Assembly: GCF_019145475.1 (NCBI RefSeq)
Contig: NZ_JAHTKI010000016.1
Span: 124,001 to 188,000, forward strand
DNA: 64,000 nt
Origin: Pseudomonas botevensis
GTDB lineage: Bacteria > Pseudomonadota > Gammaproteobacteria > Pseudomonadales > Pseudomonadaceae
Reading direction: 5' to 3'
A program made the translations under genes and the position numbers. The notes beneath the pieces were generated by a model that did not search any database, had not been told where the DNA came from, and saw nothing but the letters and a program-made list of their open reading frames with translations. Below are positions 57,706 through 64,000 of this stretch, piece by piece. Position 1 is the first letter of the stretch. Each line of letters begins with the position of its first letter.

Positions 57706-59058
57706 ATGTTTGGCATGTCCCATGACGCCTACCTGCTGCTTGACGCAGTGGTCACGGTGATCGGACTCATCGTCCTGATTACCAAGTTCAAGCTCCATCC
57801 CTTCATTGCCCTGACCATTGCCGCCGCGTTTCTCGGCCTGACGTCCGGCATGCCGATCGGCACCATCATCAAGGCGTTCCAGGACGGCTTCGGTGGCGTG
57901 CTCGGTTTCGTCGGCATCATCCTCGCGCTGGGCACCATGCTCGGCAAAATGATGGCTGAGTCCGGCGGGGCGGATCAGATCGCCCAGACCCTGATTCGCG
58001 CGTTCGGCAAGGACAAGGTCCAGTGGGCCATGATGTTCGCTGCGTTCCTGGTGGGCATTCCGTTGTTCTTCGAAATCGGCTTCGTGCTGCTGATTCCGCT
58101 GGTGTTCATCGTCGCCCGGCGTACCGGCGTGTCGATCATCAAGATCGGTATCCCGCTGCTGGCCGGTCTGTCCGCCGTACACGGCCTGGTGCCGCCGCAC
58201 CCGGGTCCGCTGCTGGCGATCGGCGTGTTCGGCGCGGACATCGGCAAAACCATTCTCTACGGCCTGATCGTCGCCCTGCCGACCGCCATCATTGCCGGTC
58301 CGATCTTCGGTACGTTCATCGCCAAGCACATTCCGGGTCACCCGAACCAGGAGCTGGTGGATCAACTGGCCCGTGAATCGGACTCCAGCGATCTGCCAAG
58401 TTTCGGCATCACTCTGGTCACCGTGCTGCTGCCGGTGTTCCTGATGCTGCTGAAAACCTTCGCTGACGTGGCGCTGCCGGACGGCCATTTCTTCCGCACC
58501 TGGATGGACATGATCGGTCACCCGATCTCGGCGCTGCTGCTGGCGTTGCTGCTGTCGCTGTACACCTTCGGCTACAAGCAGGGCATCGGTTCGAACCAGA
58601 TGCTCAAATGGCTCGACGCGAGTCTGGCGCCGACCGCTGCGATCATTCTGATCATTGGCGCCGGCGGCGGCTTCAAGCAGATGCTGGTAACCAGCGGCGT
58701 GGGCGACGTGATCGGCCACATGGCGGTCAGCGCGCAGATCTCGCCGATCCTGCTGGCGTGGCTGGTGGCAGCGGTGATCCGCATCGCGACCGGTTCGGCC
58801 ACCGTGGCGACCATCACTGGCGCAGGCATCGTGGTGCCGGTGGTCGGGATGATTCCGGGCGTCAACCGTGAACTGCTGGTACTGGCCACCGGTGCCGGCT
58901 CGCTGATCCTGTCCCACGTCAACGACGCCGGTTTCTGGCTGGTGAAGCAGTACTTCAACATGACCGTGGCGGAAACCTTCAAGACCTGGACCGCAATGGA
59001 AACCATCCTGTCGGTGGTCGGCCTGGGCTTTATCCTGTTGCTGTCGCTGTTCGTTTAA
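57706..59058 (+). CDS. gntT: Gluconate:H+ symporter (GntP family)
   Basis: Inner-membrane gluconate permease, 450 residues, about 12-14 membrane segments. GntP-family motifs: GFGGVLGFVGIILALGTMLGKMM (core GFGGVLGFVGIILALG, about 65), GLVPPHPGPLLAIG (about 165) and a C-terminal SHVNDAGFWLVKQYF (about 405). It imports gluconate made periplasmically from glucose. CAGGAGACACCCCCA precedes the ATG. It ends in a long bidirectional terminator. P. aeruginosa equivalent is gnuT. Confidence 0.95.
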   Translation: MFGMSHDAYLLLDAVVTVIGLIVLITKFKLHPFIALTIAAAFLGLTSGMPIGTIIKAFQDGFGGVLGFVGIILALGTMLGKMMAESGGADQIAQTLIRAFGKDKVQWAMMFAAFLVGIPLFFEIGFVLLIPLVFIVARRTGVSIIKIGIPLLAGLSAVHGLVPPHPGPLLAIGVFGADIGKTILYGLIVALPTAIIAGPIFGTFIAKHIPGHPNQELVDQLARESDSSDLPSFGITLVTVLLPVFLMLLKTFADVALPDGHFFRTWMDMIGHPISALLLALLLSLYTFGYKQGIGSNQMLKWLDASLAPTAAIILIIGAGGGFKQMLVTSGVGDVIGHMAVSAQISPILLAWLVAAVIRIATGSATVATITGAGIVVPVVGMIPGVNRELLVLATGAGSLILSHVNDAGFWLVKQYFNMTVAETFKTWTAMETILSVVGLGFILLLSLFV

Positions 59059-59067
59059 GCGATTGCC

Positions 59068-59107
59068 AGGCACAAAAAAACCGCAGCGATGCGGTTTTTT
59101 TGTGCCT
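59068..59107. terminator. Bidirectional terminator between gntT and alaC
   Basis: Perfect 18-bp arms, AGGCACAAAAAAACCGCA and TGCGGTTTTTTTGTGCCT, around GCGA. A tract in one arm and T tract in the other serve both convergent genes. Confidence 0.95.
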
Positions 59108-59112
59108 GATGA

Positions 59113-60330
59113 TCAGGCGCTGGTTTTGGCGACCAGGCCATCCGCCCGGAACATCCCGCGAATCCCGCGCACGGCCTGGCGAATCCGGTCCTGGTTCTCG
59201 ATCAGCGCGAAGCGCACGTGATCGTCGCCGTACTCACCAAAGCCGACACCCGGCGAGACGCAGACCTTGGCTTCGGCCAGCAGCTTCTTGGCGAACTCCA
59301 GCGAACCGAGGTGCGCGTAGGCGTCGGGAATCTTCGCCCAGACGTACATCGAGGCTTTCGGGTTCTCGACCATCCAGCCCAGTTCATGCAGCCCTTTGAC
59401 CAGCACGTTGCGGCGCTGGCGATACTGTTCGGCGATGTCGCGCACGCATTGCTGATCGCCTTCCAGCGCGGCAATCGCGGCGACTTGCAGCGGGGTGAAG
59501 GTGCCGTAGTCGTGGTAGCTCTTGATCCGCGCCAGAGCGCTGACCAGTTCCGGGTTGCCGACCATGAAGCCGATCCGCCAGCCGGCCATGTTGTAGCTCT
59601 TGGACAGGGTGAAAAACTCCACCGCGATGTCCTTGGCGCCCGGCACCTGCATGATCGACGGGGCTTTCCAGCCGTCGTAGACGATGTCGGCGTAGGCCAG
59701 GTCATGCACCACCAGCACGTCGTACTGCTTGGCGAGGGCGATCACCCGCTCAAAGAAATCCAGCTCCACGCACTGCGCGGTGGGGTTGGACGGGAAGCCG
59801 AGAATCATCATCTTCGGTTTCGGGATCGAACCGCGAATCGCCCGCTCAAGCTCAGCGAAGAAGTCCACGCCCGGCACCAGCGGCACCGACCGCACCTGGG
59901 CGCCGGCAATCACGGCACCGTAGATGTGAATCGGGTAGCTCGGGTTCGGCACCAGCACGGTATCGCCCTGATCCAGGGTCGCCAGCATCAGGTGCGCCAG
60001 GCCTTCCTTGGAGCCGATGGTGACGATGGCTTCGCTTTCCGGGTCGATATCGACCTCGTAGCGTTCCTTGTACCAGTTGGAAATCGCCCGGCGCAGGCGC
60101 GGAATGCCCTTGGAGGTGGAGTAGCCGTGGGTGTCTTCGCGCTGGGCCACCGTGACCAGTTTTTCGACGATGTGCGGCGGGGTAGGGCCGTCGGGGTTGC
60201 CCATGCTCAAGTCGATGATGTCTTCGCCACGACGTCGGGCGGCCATCTTCAGCTCGGCGGTGATGTTGAAAACGTAAGGGGGGAGTCGATCAATGCGCGC
60301 AAAGCGGCGCGGCGAACCTTGTTCAGCCAT
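59113..60330 (-). CDS. alaC: Alanine transaminase AlaC-type
   Basis: PLP-dependent aminotransferase, class I/II, 405 residues: pyruvate + glutamate to alanine. RIDRLPPYVFNITAELKMAAR at the N-terminus (core LPPYVF), MGNPDGPTPPHIVEKL (about 45), FPSNPTAQCVELDFF (about 182), DLAYADIVYDGWKAPS (about 213) and the Schiff-base Lys in FTLSKSYNMAGWRIGFMVGN (core SKSYNMAGWR, about 245). It could also act as a glutamate-pyruvate or related transaminase. GAGGCAACA precedes the ATG; the LysE gene is divergent. Confidence 0.92.
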   Translation of the reverse strand: MAEQGSPRRFARIDRLPPYVFNITAELKMAARRRGEDIIDLSMGNPDGPTPPHIVEKLVTVAQREDTHGYSTSKGIPRLRRAISNWYKERYEVDIDPESEAIVTIGSKEGLAHLMLATLDQGDTVLVPNPSYPIHIYGAVIAGAQVRSVPLVPGVDFFAELERAIRGSIPKPKMMILGFPSNPTAQCVELDFFERVIALAKQYDVLVVHDLAYADIVYDGWKAPSIMQVPGAKDIAVEFFTLSKSYNMAGWRIGFMVGNPELVSALARIKSYHDYGTFTPLQVAAIAALEGDQQCVRDIAEQYRQRRNVLVKGLHELGWMVENPKASMYVWAKIPDAYAHLGSLEFAKKLLAEAKVCVSPGVGFGEYGDDHVRFALIENQDRIRQAVRGIRGMFRADGLVAKTSA

Positions 60331-60469
60331 TGTTGCCTCGGATAACGTAAGCGCCCGGAACCGTCCGAGCGACGCTGGTCACTGCGGTGACCTGTGGCGG
60401 AAGATAAGGGCAGTGATGGCGAACTGTCCAGCGTGCAGCTAAACAATTTTTTCCCAAGGAATGTGGTTG

Positions 60470-61132
60470 ATGGAATTCACCAGTGGCTTCTTGCTGAGCC
60501 TGTCGCTGTGCCTGGATATCGGCGTGGCCAACATCGCGATGATTACCCTGGCGATGCAGCGCGGTTACTTCCAGGGCTTTGCCCTGGGGCTCGGCACCTG
60601 CGTCGGCGACCTGATCTACGCGGTTCTGGCCCTGGCCGGGATGACCGTTCTGCTGCAATACGAAACCGTGCGCTGGGTGCTGTGGATCGGTGGTTCGGTG
60701 CTGCTGATCTATTTCGCGGCGAAGATGGTTTATTCGGCGATCCACCATGAGGCGCTGCTGGCGGAGACGGCCGAGGTCGGCCAGAACTCCCACCGCAAGG
60801 AATTCTTCCGAGGGATTTTTCTGGCGATGTCGTCACCCAGCGCGATTCTCTGGTTTGCGGCGGTGGGTGGCACCCTGATCGCGCGCTCCGGCGGAGGGGG
60901 CCCACTCAGTTCGGCGCTGTTCCTCGGTGGCTTCCTGAGTGCCGGGCTGCTGTGGTCGGCGGGCCTGTGCTTCGCCGCCAGCCACGGCGGCAAGCTTTTG
61001 GGTGACAAGTTGTTGCGCTACTCCTACATGGCATCGGCGGCGATCTTCTGCTATTTCGCGATCTACGTGATCGTATCTGGCTATAACGAGTTCATCGGCG
61101 CGGCTGCCGTCGAGCAGTTGCACACGTTGTGA
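60470..61132 (+). CDS. LysE/RhtB-type amino-acid exporter
   Basis: Inner-membrane amino-acid exporter, 220 residues, six membrane segments. LysE-family layout: FLLSLSLCLDIGVANIAMITLAMQRGYFQGFALGLGTCVGD (core GLGTCVGDLIYAVLALAG), a hydrophilic central loop (ETAEVGQNSHRKEFFRGI), then AMSSPSAILWFAAVGG. ATG 60470 is taken because AAGGA lies 9 bases upstream; the ATG at 60461 directly abuts that site. Substrate unknown. Divergent from alaC, so alanine or related amino acids are possible. Confidence 0.87.
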   Translation: MEFTSGFLLSLSLCLDIGVANIAMITLAMQRGYFQGFALGLGTCVGDLIYAVLALAGMTVLLQYETVRWVLWIGGSVLLIYFAAKMVYSAIHHEALLAETAEVGQNSHRKEFFRGIFLAMSSPSAILWFAAVGGTLIARSGGGGPLSSALFLGGFLSAGLLWSAGLCFAASHGGKLLGDKLLRYSYMASAAIFCYFAIYVIVSGYNEFIGAAAVEQLHTL

Positions 61133-61199
61133 CGTTGCGAATCGGGTTTGGCTTCTATACTCCAGCCGAACCCTCTTCTTTTGCTTCAGGAGTCGCGTC

Positions 61200-61694
61200 A
61201 TGGATGAGCAGAAACGCGTCGAAGTGGCTGAACCTCGCTTCGAACATGGACACTTCCTGCTGATTGCAGGTCTGGGCGGTCGATTCACTCAGGAAACCAC
61301 CCACGGCATCCCGGCGTTATGGGAAAAATTCCTTCCCCATCTGGGCCATATTCCCGGCCAGAAGGGCGATGTCACCTACGGCGTCTGCTGCAATTTCGAC
61401 GGCAAGGGTGGCTTCGACTACATCGCCGGGGTGGAGATCAAGAACCTCGACGATCTGCCGCAGGACAAGTACCGCTGGATCGAGGTGTTGCCCCGGCAGT
61501 ACGCGGTGTTTGAACACAAGGGTTCGCTCGAACACCTGCCGCAGACCCTGCAATACATCTACAAGACGTGGCTGCCGGCGTCCCACTACGTTGAACTCAA
61601 CGCTCCGGAGATCGAGCGCTACAGCGCGGATTTCAACCCTGTTCGGCAGACAGGCACGCTGGAAATCTGTGTGCCGGTCCAGACCCGTGACTGA
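61200..61694 (+). CDS. GyrI-like/AraC effector-binding-domain protein
   Basis: Stand-alone small-molecule-binding domain, 164 residues, no DNA-binding part. FLLIAGLGGRFTQETTHGIPALWEKFLPHLG (core RFTQETTHGIPALWEKF), then TYGVCCNF, FDYIAGVEI and RWIEVLPRQYAVFEHKGSLEHL, the usual strand order of the GyrI-like/SOUL-related fold; it ends RTGTLEICVPV-like (TGTLEICVPV). Such proteins bind drugs or toxic hydrophobic ligands; ligand unknown. GGAGTCGCGTC precedes the ATG. Ends at a shared hairpin. Confidence 0.88.
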   Translation: MDEQKRVEVAEPRFEHGHFLLIAGLGGRFTQETTHGIPALWEKFLPHLGHIPGQKGDVTYGVCCNFDGKGGFDYIAGVEIKNLDDLPQDKYRWIEVLPRQYAVFEHKGSLEHLPQTLQYIYKTWLPASHYVELNAPEIERYSADFNPVRQTGTLEICVPVQTRD

Positions 61695-61699
61695 ACGGC

Positions 61700-61734
61700 A
61701 ACCGGCAGCGCGAAGCCCTCTCGCGCTGCCGGTT
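61700..61734. terminator. Shared hairpin terminator
   Basis: AACCGGCAGCGCGA and TCGCGCTGCCGGTT, perfect 14-bp arms with a 7-base loop, between the GyrI-like stop and the stop of the small membrane protein. Confidence 0.85.
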
Positions 61735-61739
61735 GGACC

Positions 61740-61850
61740 CTATTTGCCCTTGCCGATCCGGCGCGCCCGCAACAGGTCGATGGACAAGGTAATGAAGCCG
61801 AAAACACTGATGCCCAACACCATCAACAAGCCGATCTGAATGCTGCTCAT
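61740..61850 (-). CDS. 36-residue single-pass membrane protein
   Basis: A small gene: MSSIQIGLLMVLGISVFGF, then ITLSIDLLRARRIGKGK and stop. One hydrophobic helix (about residues 4-25) is followed by a basic tail, giving an N-out/C-in small membrane protein. The ribosome site GGGGGA lies 9 bases before the ATG, and the shared hairpin terminator lies just past the stop, which supports a real gene. I do not recognise a family. It resembles regulatory small proteins that bind larger membrane partners, but that is inference. Confidence 0.72.
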   Translation of the reverse strand: MSSIQIGLLMVLGISVFGFITLSIDLLRARRIGKGK

Positions 61851-62014
61851 AAGCGGTTTCCCCCAAGGATGATCTGAGACGGGCGTCAGCAATAGCCCCT
61901 CCCGCTATCGAAGAAAAGCGCTTATACGCAGGCTTTACGCACCGCGCGTGGATCGATATGAACACCTTATTCCTTTATCCTTGGCGCTCTTGTTTTCGCT
62001 GATTTCGAGCCGCC

Positions 62015-62503
62015 ATGAACACTGTCATCCGCCACGTCACCGCTGCTGACCTGGATCGCTGCTACGCCATTGAAACCCTTGCCTACGAAGGCGATGAAGC
62101 CGCAACCCGGGAAAAAATCGCCACGCGCATCGCCACCTGGCCGGACGGGTTCATCGTCGCTGAAGTGGATGGCGAAGTGGCCGGGTTCATCAACTCCGGC
62201 GCGGCGTTCGATGTGCAGATGTCCGACGAAGCCTTCAAGGAACTGATCGGCCACGACCCGGCCGGCCCCAATGTGGTGATCATGTCGGTGGTGGTCCATC
62301 CGGACTATCAAGGGCTGGGCCTGGCGAAGCGCCTGCTCGGCGAGTTCATCGAACGCATGCGCGCCCAGGGCAAGGCGACCATCCACCTGATGTGCAAGGA
62401 GCGGCACATCCCGCTGTACGCCGGGTTTGGCTTCGCCTACATCAAGCCGTCCGAGTCCGACCACGGCGGCATGGCGTGGCACGAGATGATCCTGACCCTC
62501 TGA
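62015..62503 (+). CDS. GNAT family N-acetyltransferase
   Basis: Acetyl-CoA-dependent acetyltransferase, 162 residues, complete. VIMSVVVHPDYQGLGLAKRLLGEFIERM gives motif A (core VVHPDYQGLGLAKRLL, about 90-105), and YAGFGFAYIKPSESDHGGMAWHEM closes the fold (core GFGFAYIKPSESDHGG), a C-terminus seen in arylalkylamine-type GNATs. Substrate unknown. Weak ribosome site (GAGCCGCC) before the ATG. It is a single gene; a REP half-element follows. Confidence 0.87.
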   Translation: MNTVIRHVTAADLDRCYAIETLAYEGDEAATREKIATRIATWPDGFIVAEVDGEVAGFINSGAAFDVQMSDEAFKELIGHDPAGPNVVIMSVVVHPDYQGLGLAKRLLGEFIERMRAQGKATIHLMCKERHIPLYAGFGFAYIKPSESDHGGMAWHEMILTL

Positions 62504-62507
62504 AGAA

Positions 62508-62530
62508 CCGTGGGAGCCGGGCTTGCCCGC
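62508..62530. repeat. Lone REP arm
   Basis: GTGGGAGCCGGGCTTGCCCGC, one arm of the REP family without its partner, just after the GNAT stop. Confidence 0.6.
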
Positions 62531-62533
62531 TTG

Positions 62534-63139
62534 TTAGTAGAGAGAGTTTTGCACTCGGGCCGGGGCTTCGCGGTCGTAAGTCTCGGCATCGAACTGGCCG
62601 TCGTTCAGGCGCTTGTGAAAAGCCCCGGCGCTGGGCAATGCCGAGCGGGGAACGTGGCTCTCGGGGTTCCACGCATCCGAGCGCACAAACGCTTTCGCAC
62701 AATGGAAAAACGCCGCTTCCACGTTCACCAGCAACACCGTGCGCGCCGGTTTGCCGTTCACCGCGAAGCTTTCCAGTAGCTCGGGATCGGCGCTGATGGT
62801 CGCGGTGCCATTGACCCGCAACGTTTCACCGATCCCCGGAATGATGAACAGCAGCGACACGCGCGGATCGTGCAGCACGTTGCGCAGGGTGTCGATGCGG
62901 TTGTTGCCCGGGCGATCCGGCAGCGCCAGGGTGCGTTCGTCGATGATCCGCACGAATCCCGGCGTATCACCGCGCGGCGAGTTGTCGAGGCCATCGATCC
63001 CCACCGAGCTGACCACCAGCAAGGGCGAGAGCCGCACCATCGCCTGATAGTCCTCGTTGAGGAAATCGATCTGTTTGCGTACCGCGCGTTCATGGGGCTG
63101 GCCGTAGATGGCTTCCAGCGCTTCGATTGAGTCGATCAT
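62534..63139 (-). CDS. PPOX-family (pyridoxamine-phosphate-oxidase-like) FMN protein
   Basis: Probable FMN-binding split-barrel protein, 201 residues. LLVVSSVGIDGLDNSPRGDTPGFVRIIDERTLALPDRPGNNRIDTLRN holds the flavin strands (core NSPRGDTPGF and LPDRPGNNRIDTLRN, about 50-88), and FFHCAKAFVRSDAWNPE (core HCAKAFVRS, about 142) is typical of the MSMEG_1061-like subgroup. Electron donor and substrate unknown. It lies 30 bases after a GNAT gene on the same strand, likely one operon. Confidence 0.87.
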   Translation of the reverse strand: MIDSIEALEAIYGQPHERAVRKQIDFLNEDYQAMVRLSPLLVVSSVGIDGLDNSPRGDTPGFVRIIDERTLALPDRPGNNRIDTLRNVLHDPRVSLLFIIPGIGETLRVNGTATISADPELLESFAVNGKPARTVLLVNVEAAFFHCAKAFVRSDAWNPESHVPRSALPSAGAFHKRLNDGQFDAETYDREAPARVQNSLY

Positions 63140-63169
63140 CTGCGTCCCTCGATTCTTTGCAAGGCAGCC

Positions 63170-63655
63170 TCAGAAAAACAGCCCCATGCGCCGTTCGTAA
63201 CCGATCCGGCCCTTGTACGCCTCGCCGCTGTCGACGAAGCCGTGTCTGGCGTACAGCGCAATCGCCGCGTCGTTGTCGGCATCCACCGACAGCTCCAGCC
63301 CCTTGATCTCTGGCCAGGCCTGGCGCGCGACCTCGGGCAGCGCTTGCAGGCAGGCCTTGCCGTAACCCCGGCCCTGGGCACGATGATCGACCTGCAACGC
63401 GTGCAGCGTGGCGCTGTGTTCATTGGCCCAGGCCGGCAGCACCGGCGGTCGCTTGAGCAGCAGGAAGGCCACCGGCACGTCCTCGGCCAGCAGGGCGAAA
63501 CCCTTCACGCCCAGGCCAGGTTTCGACAGCAGGGTGTGCAAGGCACCATGGATGTCACCGGAGAATTTGATCTGCTCGGGGTGGATTTCAATCGCCTCGA
63601 CCTGCTGCCGCTGGGTGGCATTCAGGCTGTCGTAGGGTACGAGTCGGGCTGTCAC
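63170..63655 (-). CDS. GNAT family N-acetyltransferase
   Basis: 161 residues from GTG 63655, which has AAGGA 7 bases upstream and is preferred to a TTG eight codons earlier. Motif A is seen in ALQVDHRAQGRGYGKACLQALPEVA (core VDHRAQGRGYGKACLQ), with KGLELSVDADNDAAIALYARHGFVDSG (core NDAAIALYARHGF) near the end. Substrate unknown. First gene of a pair with the PPOX protein. Confidence 0.88.
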   Translation of the reverse strand: MTARLVPYDSLNATQRQQVEAIEIHPEQIKFSGDIHGALHTLLSKPGLGVKGFALLAEDVPVAFLLLKRPPVLPAWANEHSATLHALQVDHRAQGRGYGKACLQALPEVARQAWPEIKGLELSVDADNDAAIALYARHGFVDSGEAYKGRIGYERRMGLFF

Positions 63656-63795
63656 TGGAGTGTCCTTGTTCCAACGCAAAATGAGCCTCGGATTCTAACG
63701 ATTCCAGCGGATGCAGATTTTTTTATTTCGCCTGTCGATCCATGCAAACGGCAAACGACTAAGGGTGTCTTCAAACAAAAACAACGGAGAACACC

Positions 63796-64000
63796 ATGAA
63801 CGCTAAAACTCAAATCCAGACCCTGATCGACACCTATCGCGATGCTGTCATGACCAAGAACGTGGACAAGGTCATGGCCCTGTACGCCGATGACATCGTG
63901 TCCTTCGACGCGATCAAGGCCCTGCAATTCAAGGGCAAGGAGGCCTACCGCGCCCATTGGATCGCCTGCATGGAAATGTGCCCCGGCCCGCACATCTTCG
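63796..64000 (+). CDS. SnoaL-like/NTF2-fold protein (partial)
   Basis: First 68 codons of a small protein cut by the right edge. MNAKTQIQTLIDTYRDAVMTKNVDKVMALYADDIVSFDAIKA (core DKVMALYADDIVSFDA) is the cone-shaped NTF2-like fold of the DUF4440/SnoaL group, which includes small-molecule isomerases and many proteins of unknown function. CGGAGAACACC precedes the ATG. The upstream leader has GCAAACGGCAAACG, a short direct repeat. Confidence 0.82.
   Translation, partial: MNAKTQIQTLIDTYRDAVMTKNVDKVMALYADDIVSFDAIKALQFKGKEAYRAHWIACMEMCPGPHIF

Noticed and set aside
1..64000. CRISPR arrays, tRNA or rRNA genes, prophage or transposase genes
   Set aside because: I looked for regularly spaced repeats, cloverleaf ends with CCA-type tails and mobile-element proteins and saw none. 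The dispersed palindromes are REP or MITE-like elements, not CRISPR repeats.

Overview
The window is chromosomal DNA from a Pseudomonas, most likely of the P. fluorescens group. It is GC-rich and densely coded. It carries the arcDABC operon, a complete Entner-Doudoroff/glucose-uptake block (gap, edd, glk, gltR-gtrS, gtsABCD, oprB, hexR, zwf, pgl, eda) and a phaJ-lysophospholipase-fadD2-fadD1 block, all arranged as known from Pseudomonas. It is also studded with the 'gtgggagcgggcttgctcgcgaa' class of REP-like palindromes. I see no rRNA, tRNA, CRISPR array, prophage or transposase gene.

Layout. 1-7.9 kb: a partial DUF5064 gene, the arginine deiminase operon arcDABC (minus strand), a second divergent arcD paralogue, and an AlkA-type glycosylase whose start codon overlaps the arcD2 stop. 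7.9-12.3 kb: a MITE-like repeat, a CaiB/BaiF CoA-transferase, a dCache chemoreceptor and a YbaN-like membrane protein. 12.4-17.5 kb: a haem uptake and cell-surface-signalling locus on the minus strand, hxuI (ECF sigma), hxuR (anti-sigma), hxuA (TonB receptor with a signalling domain) and a haem oxygenase. It has Fur boxes and a probable HxuI promoter present in two copies. 17.6-36.4 kb: glucose catabolism, from periplasmic entry (OprB, GtsABCD) through phosphorylation and the Entner-Doudoroff route to pyruvate and glyceraldehyde-3-phosphate. The regulators are HexR and the GltR/GtrS two-component system, and an AGE-family sugar isomerase sits inside the block.

36.5-45.6 kb: an intradiol dioxygenase facing a class V aminotransferase, small conserved proteins, then phaJ, a lysophospholipase and two long-chain acyl-CoA synthetases, which together handle fatty acids and could feed PHA synthesis. 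45.7-51.7 kb: CsbD, a YihY/BrkB membrane protein, peptide deformylase, a GNAT, a membrane desaturase, a PhnD-like protein without signal peptide, and an ECF sigma factor translationally coupled to a glycine-betaine-type binding protein. 52-55.8 kb: a soluble PAS-PAS-MCP protein (BdlA-like), an unknown protein, a PACE efflux pump and its divergent LysR regulator. 55.8-59.1 kb: gluconate regulon (gntR, gluconokinase, gluconate permease) with three copies of one operator, feeding 6-phosphogluconate into the same Entner-Doudoroff pathway. 59.1-64 kb: alaC, a LysE-type exporter, a GyrI-like protein, a 36-residue membrane protein, two GNATs, a PPOX-family flavoprotein and a partial SnoaL-like gene.

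The most useful new observations are in the regulatory DNA. One is a sigma-type promoter, TTTTTACT-N14-CGTTCGTCTCGTTAT, in front of both hxuA and the haem oxygenase gene. Another is a second duplicated promoter, GGTGACA-N9-CCCTTCGTTAC-N17-YTGTTTARACT, in front of both the sugar isomerase and gtsA. A third is a 16-bp perfect palindrome upstream of fadD1. There is also an ECF sigma/binding-protein pair with no visible anti-sigma factor.
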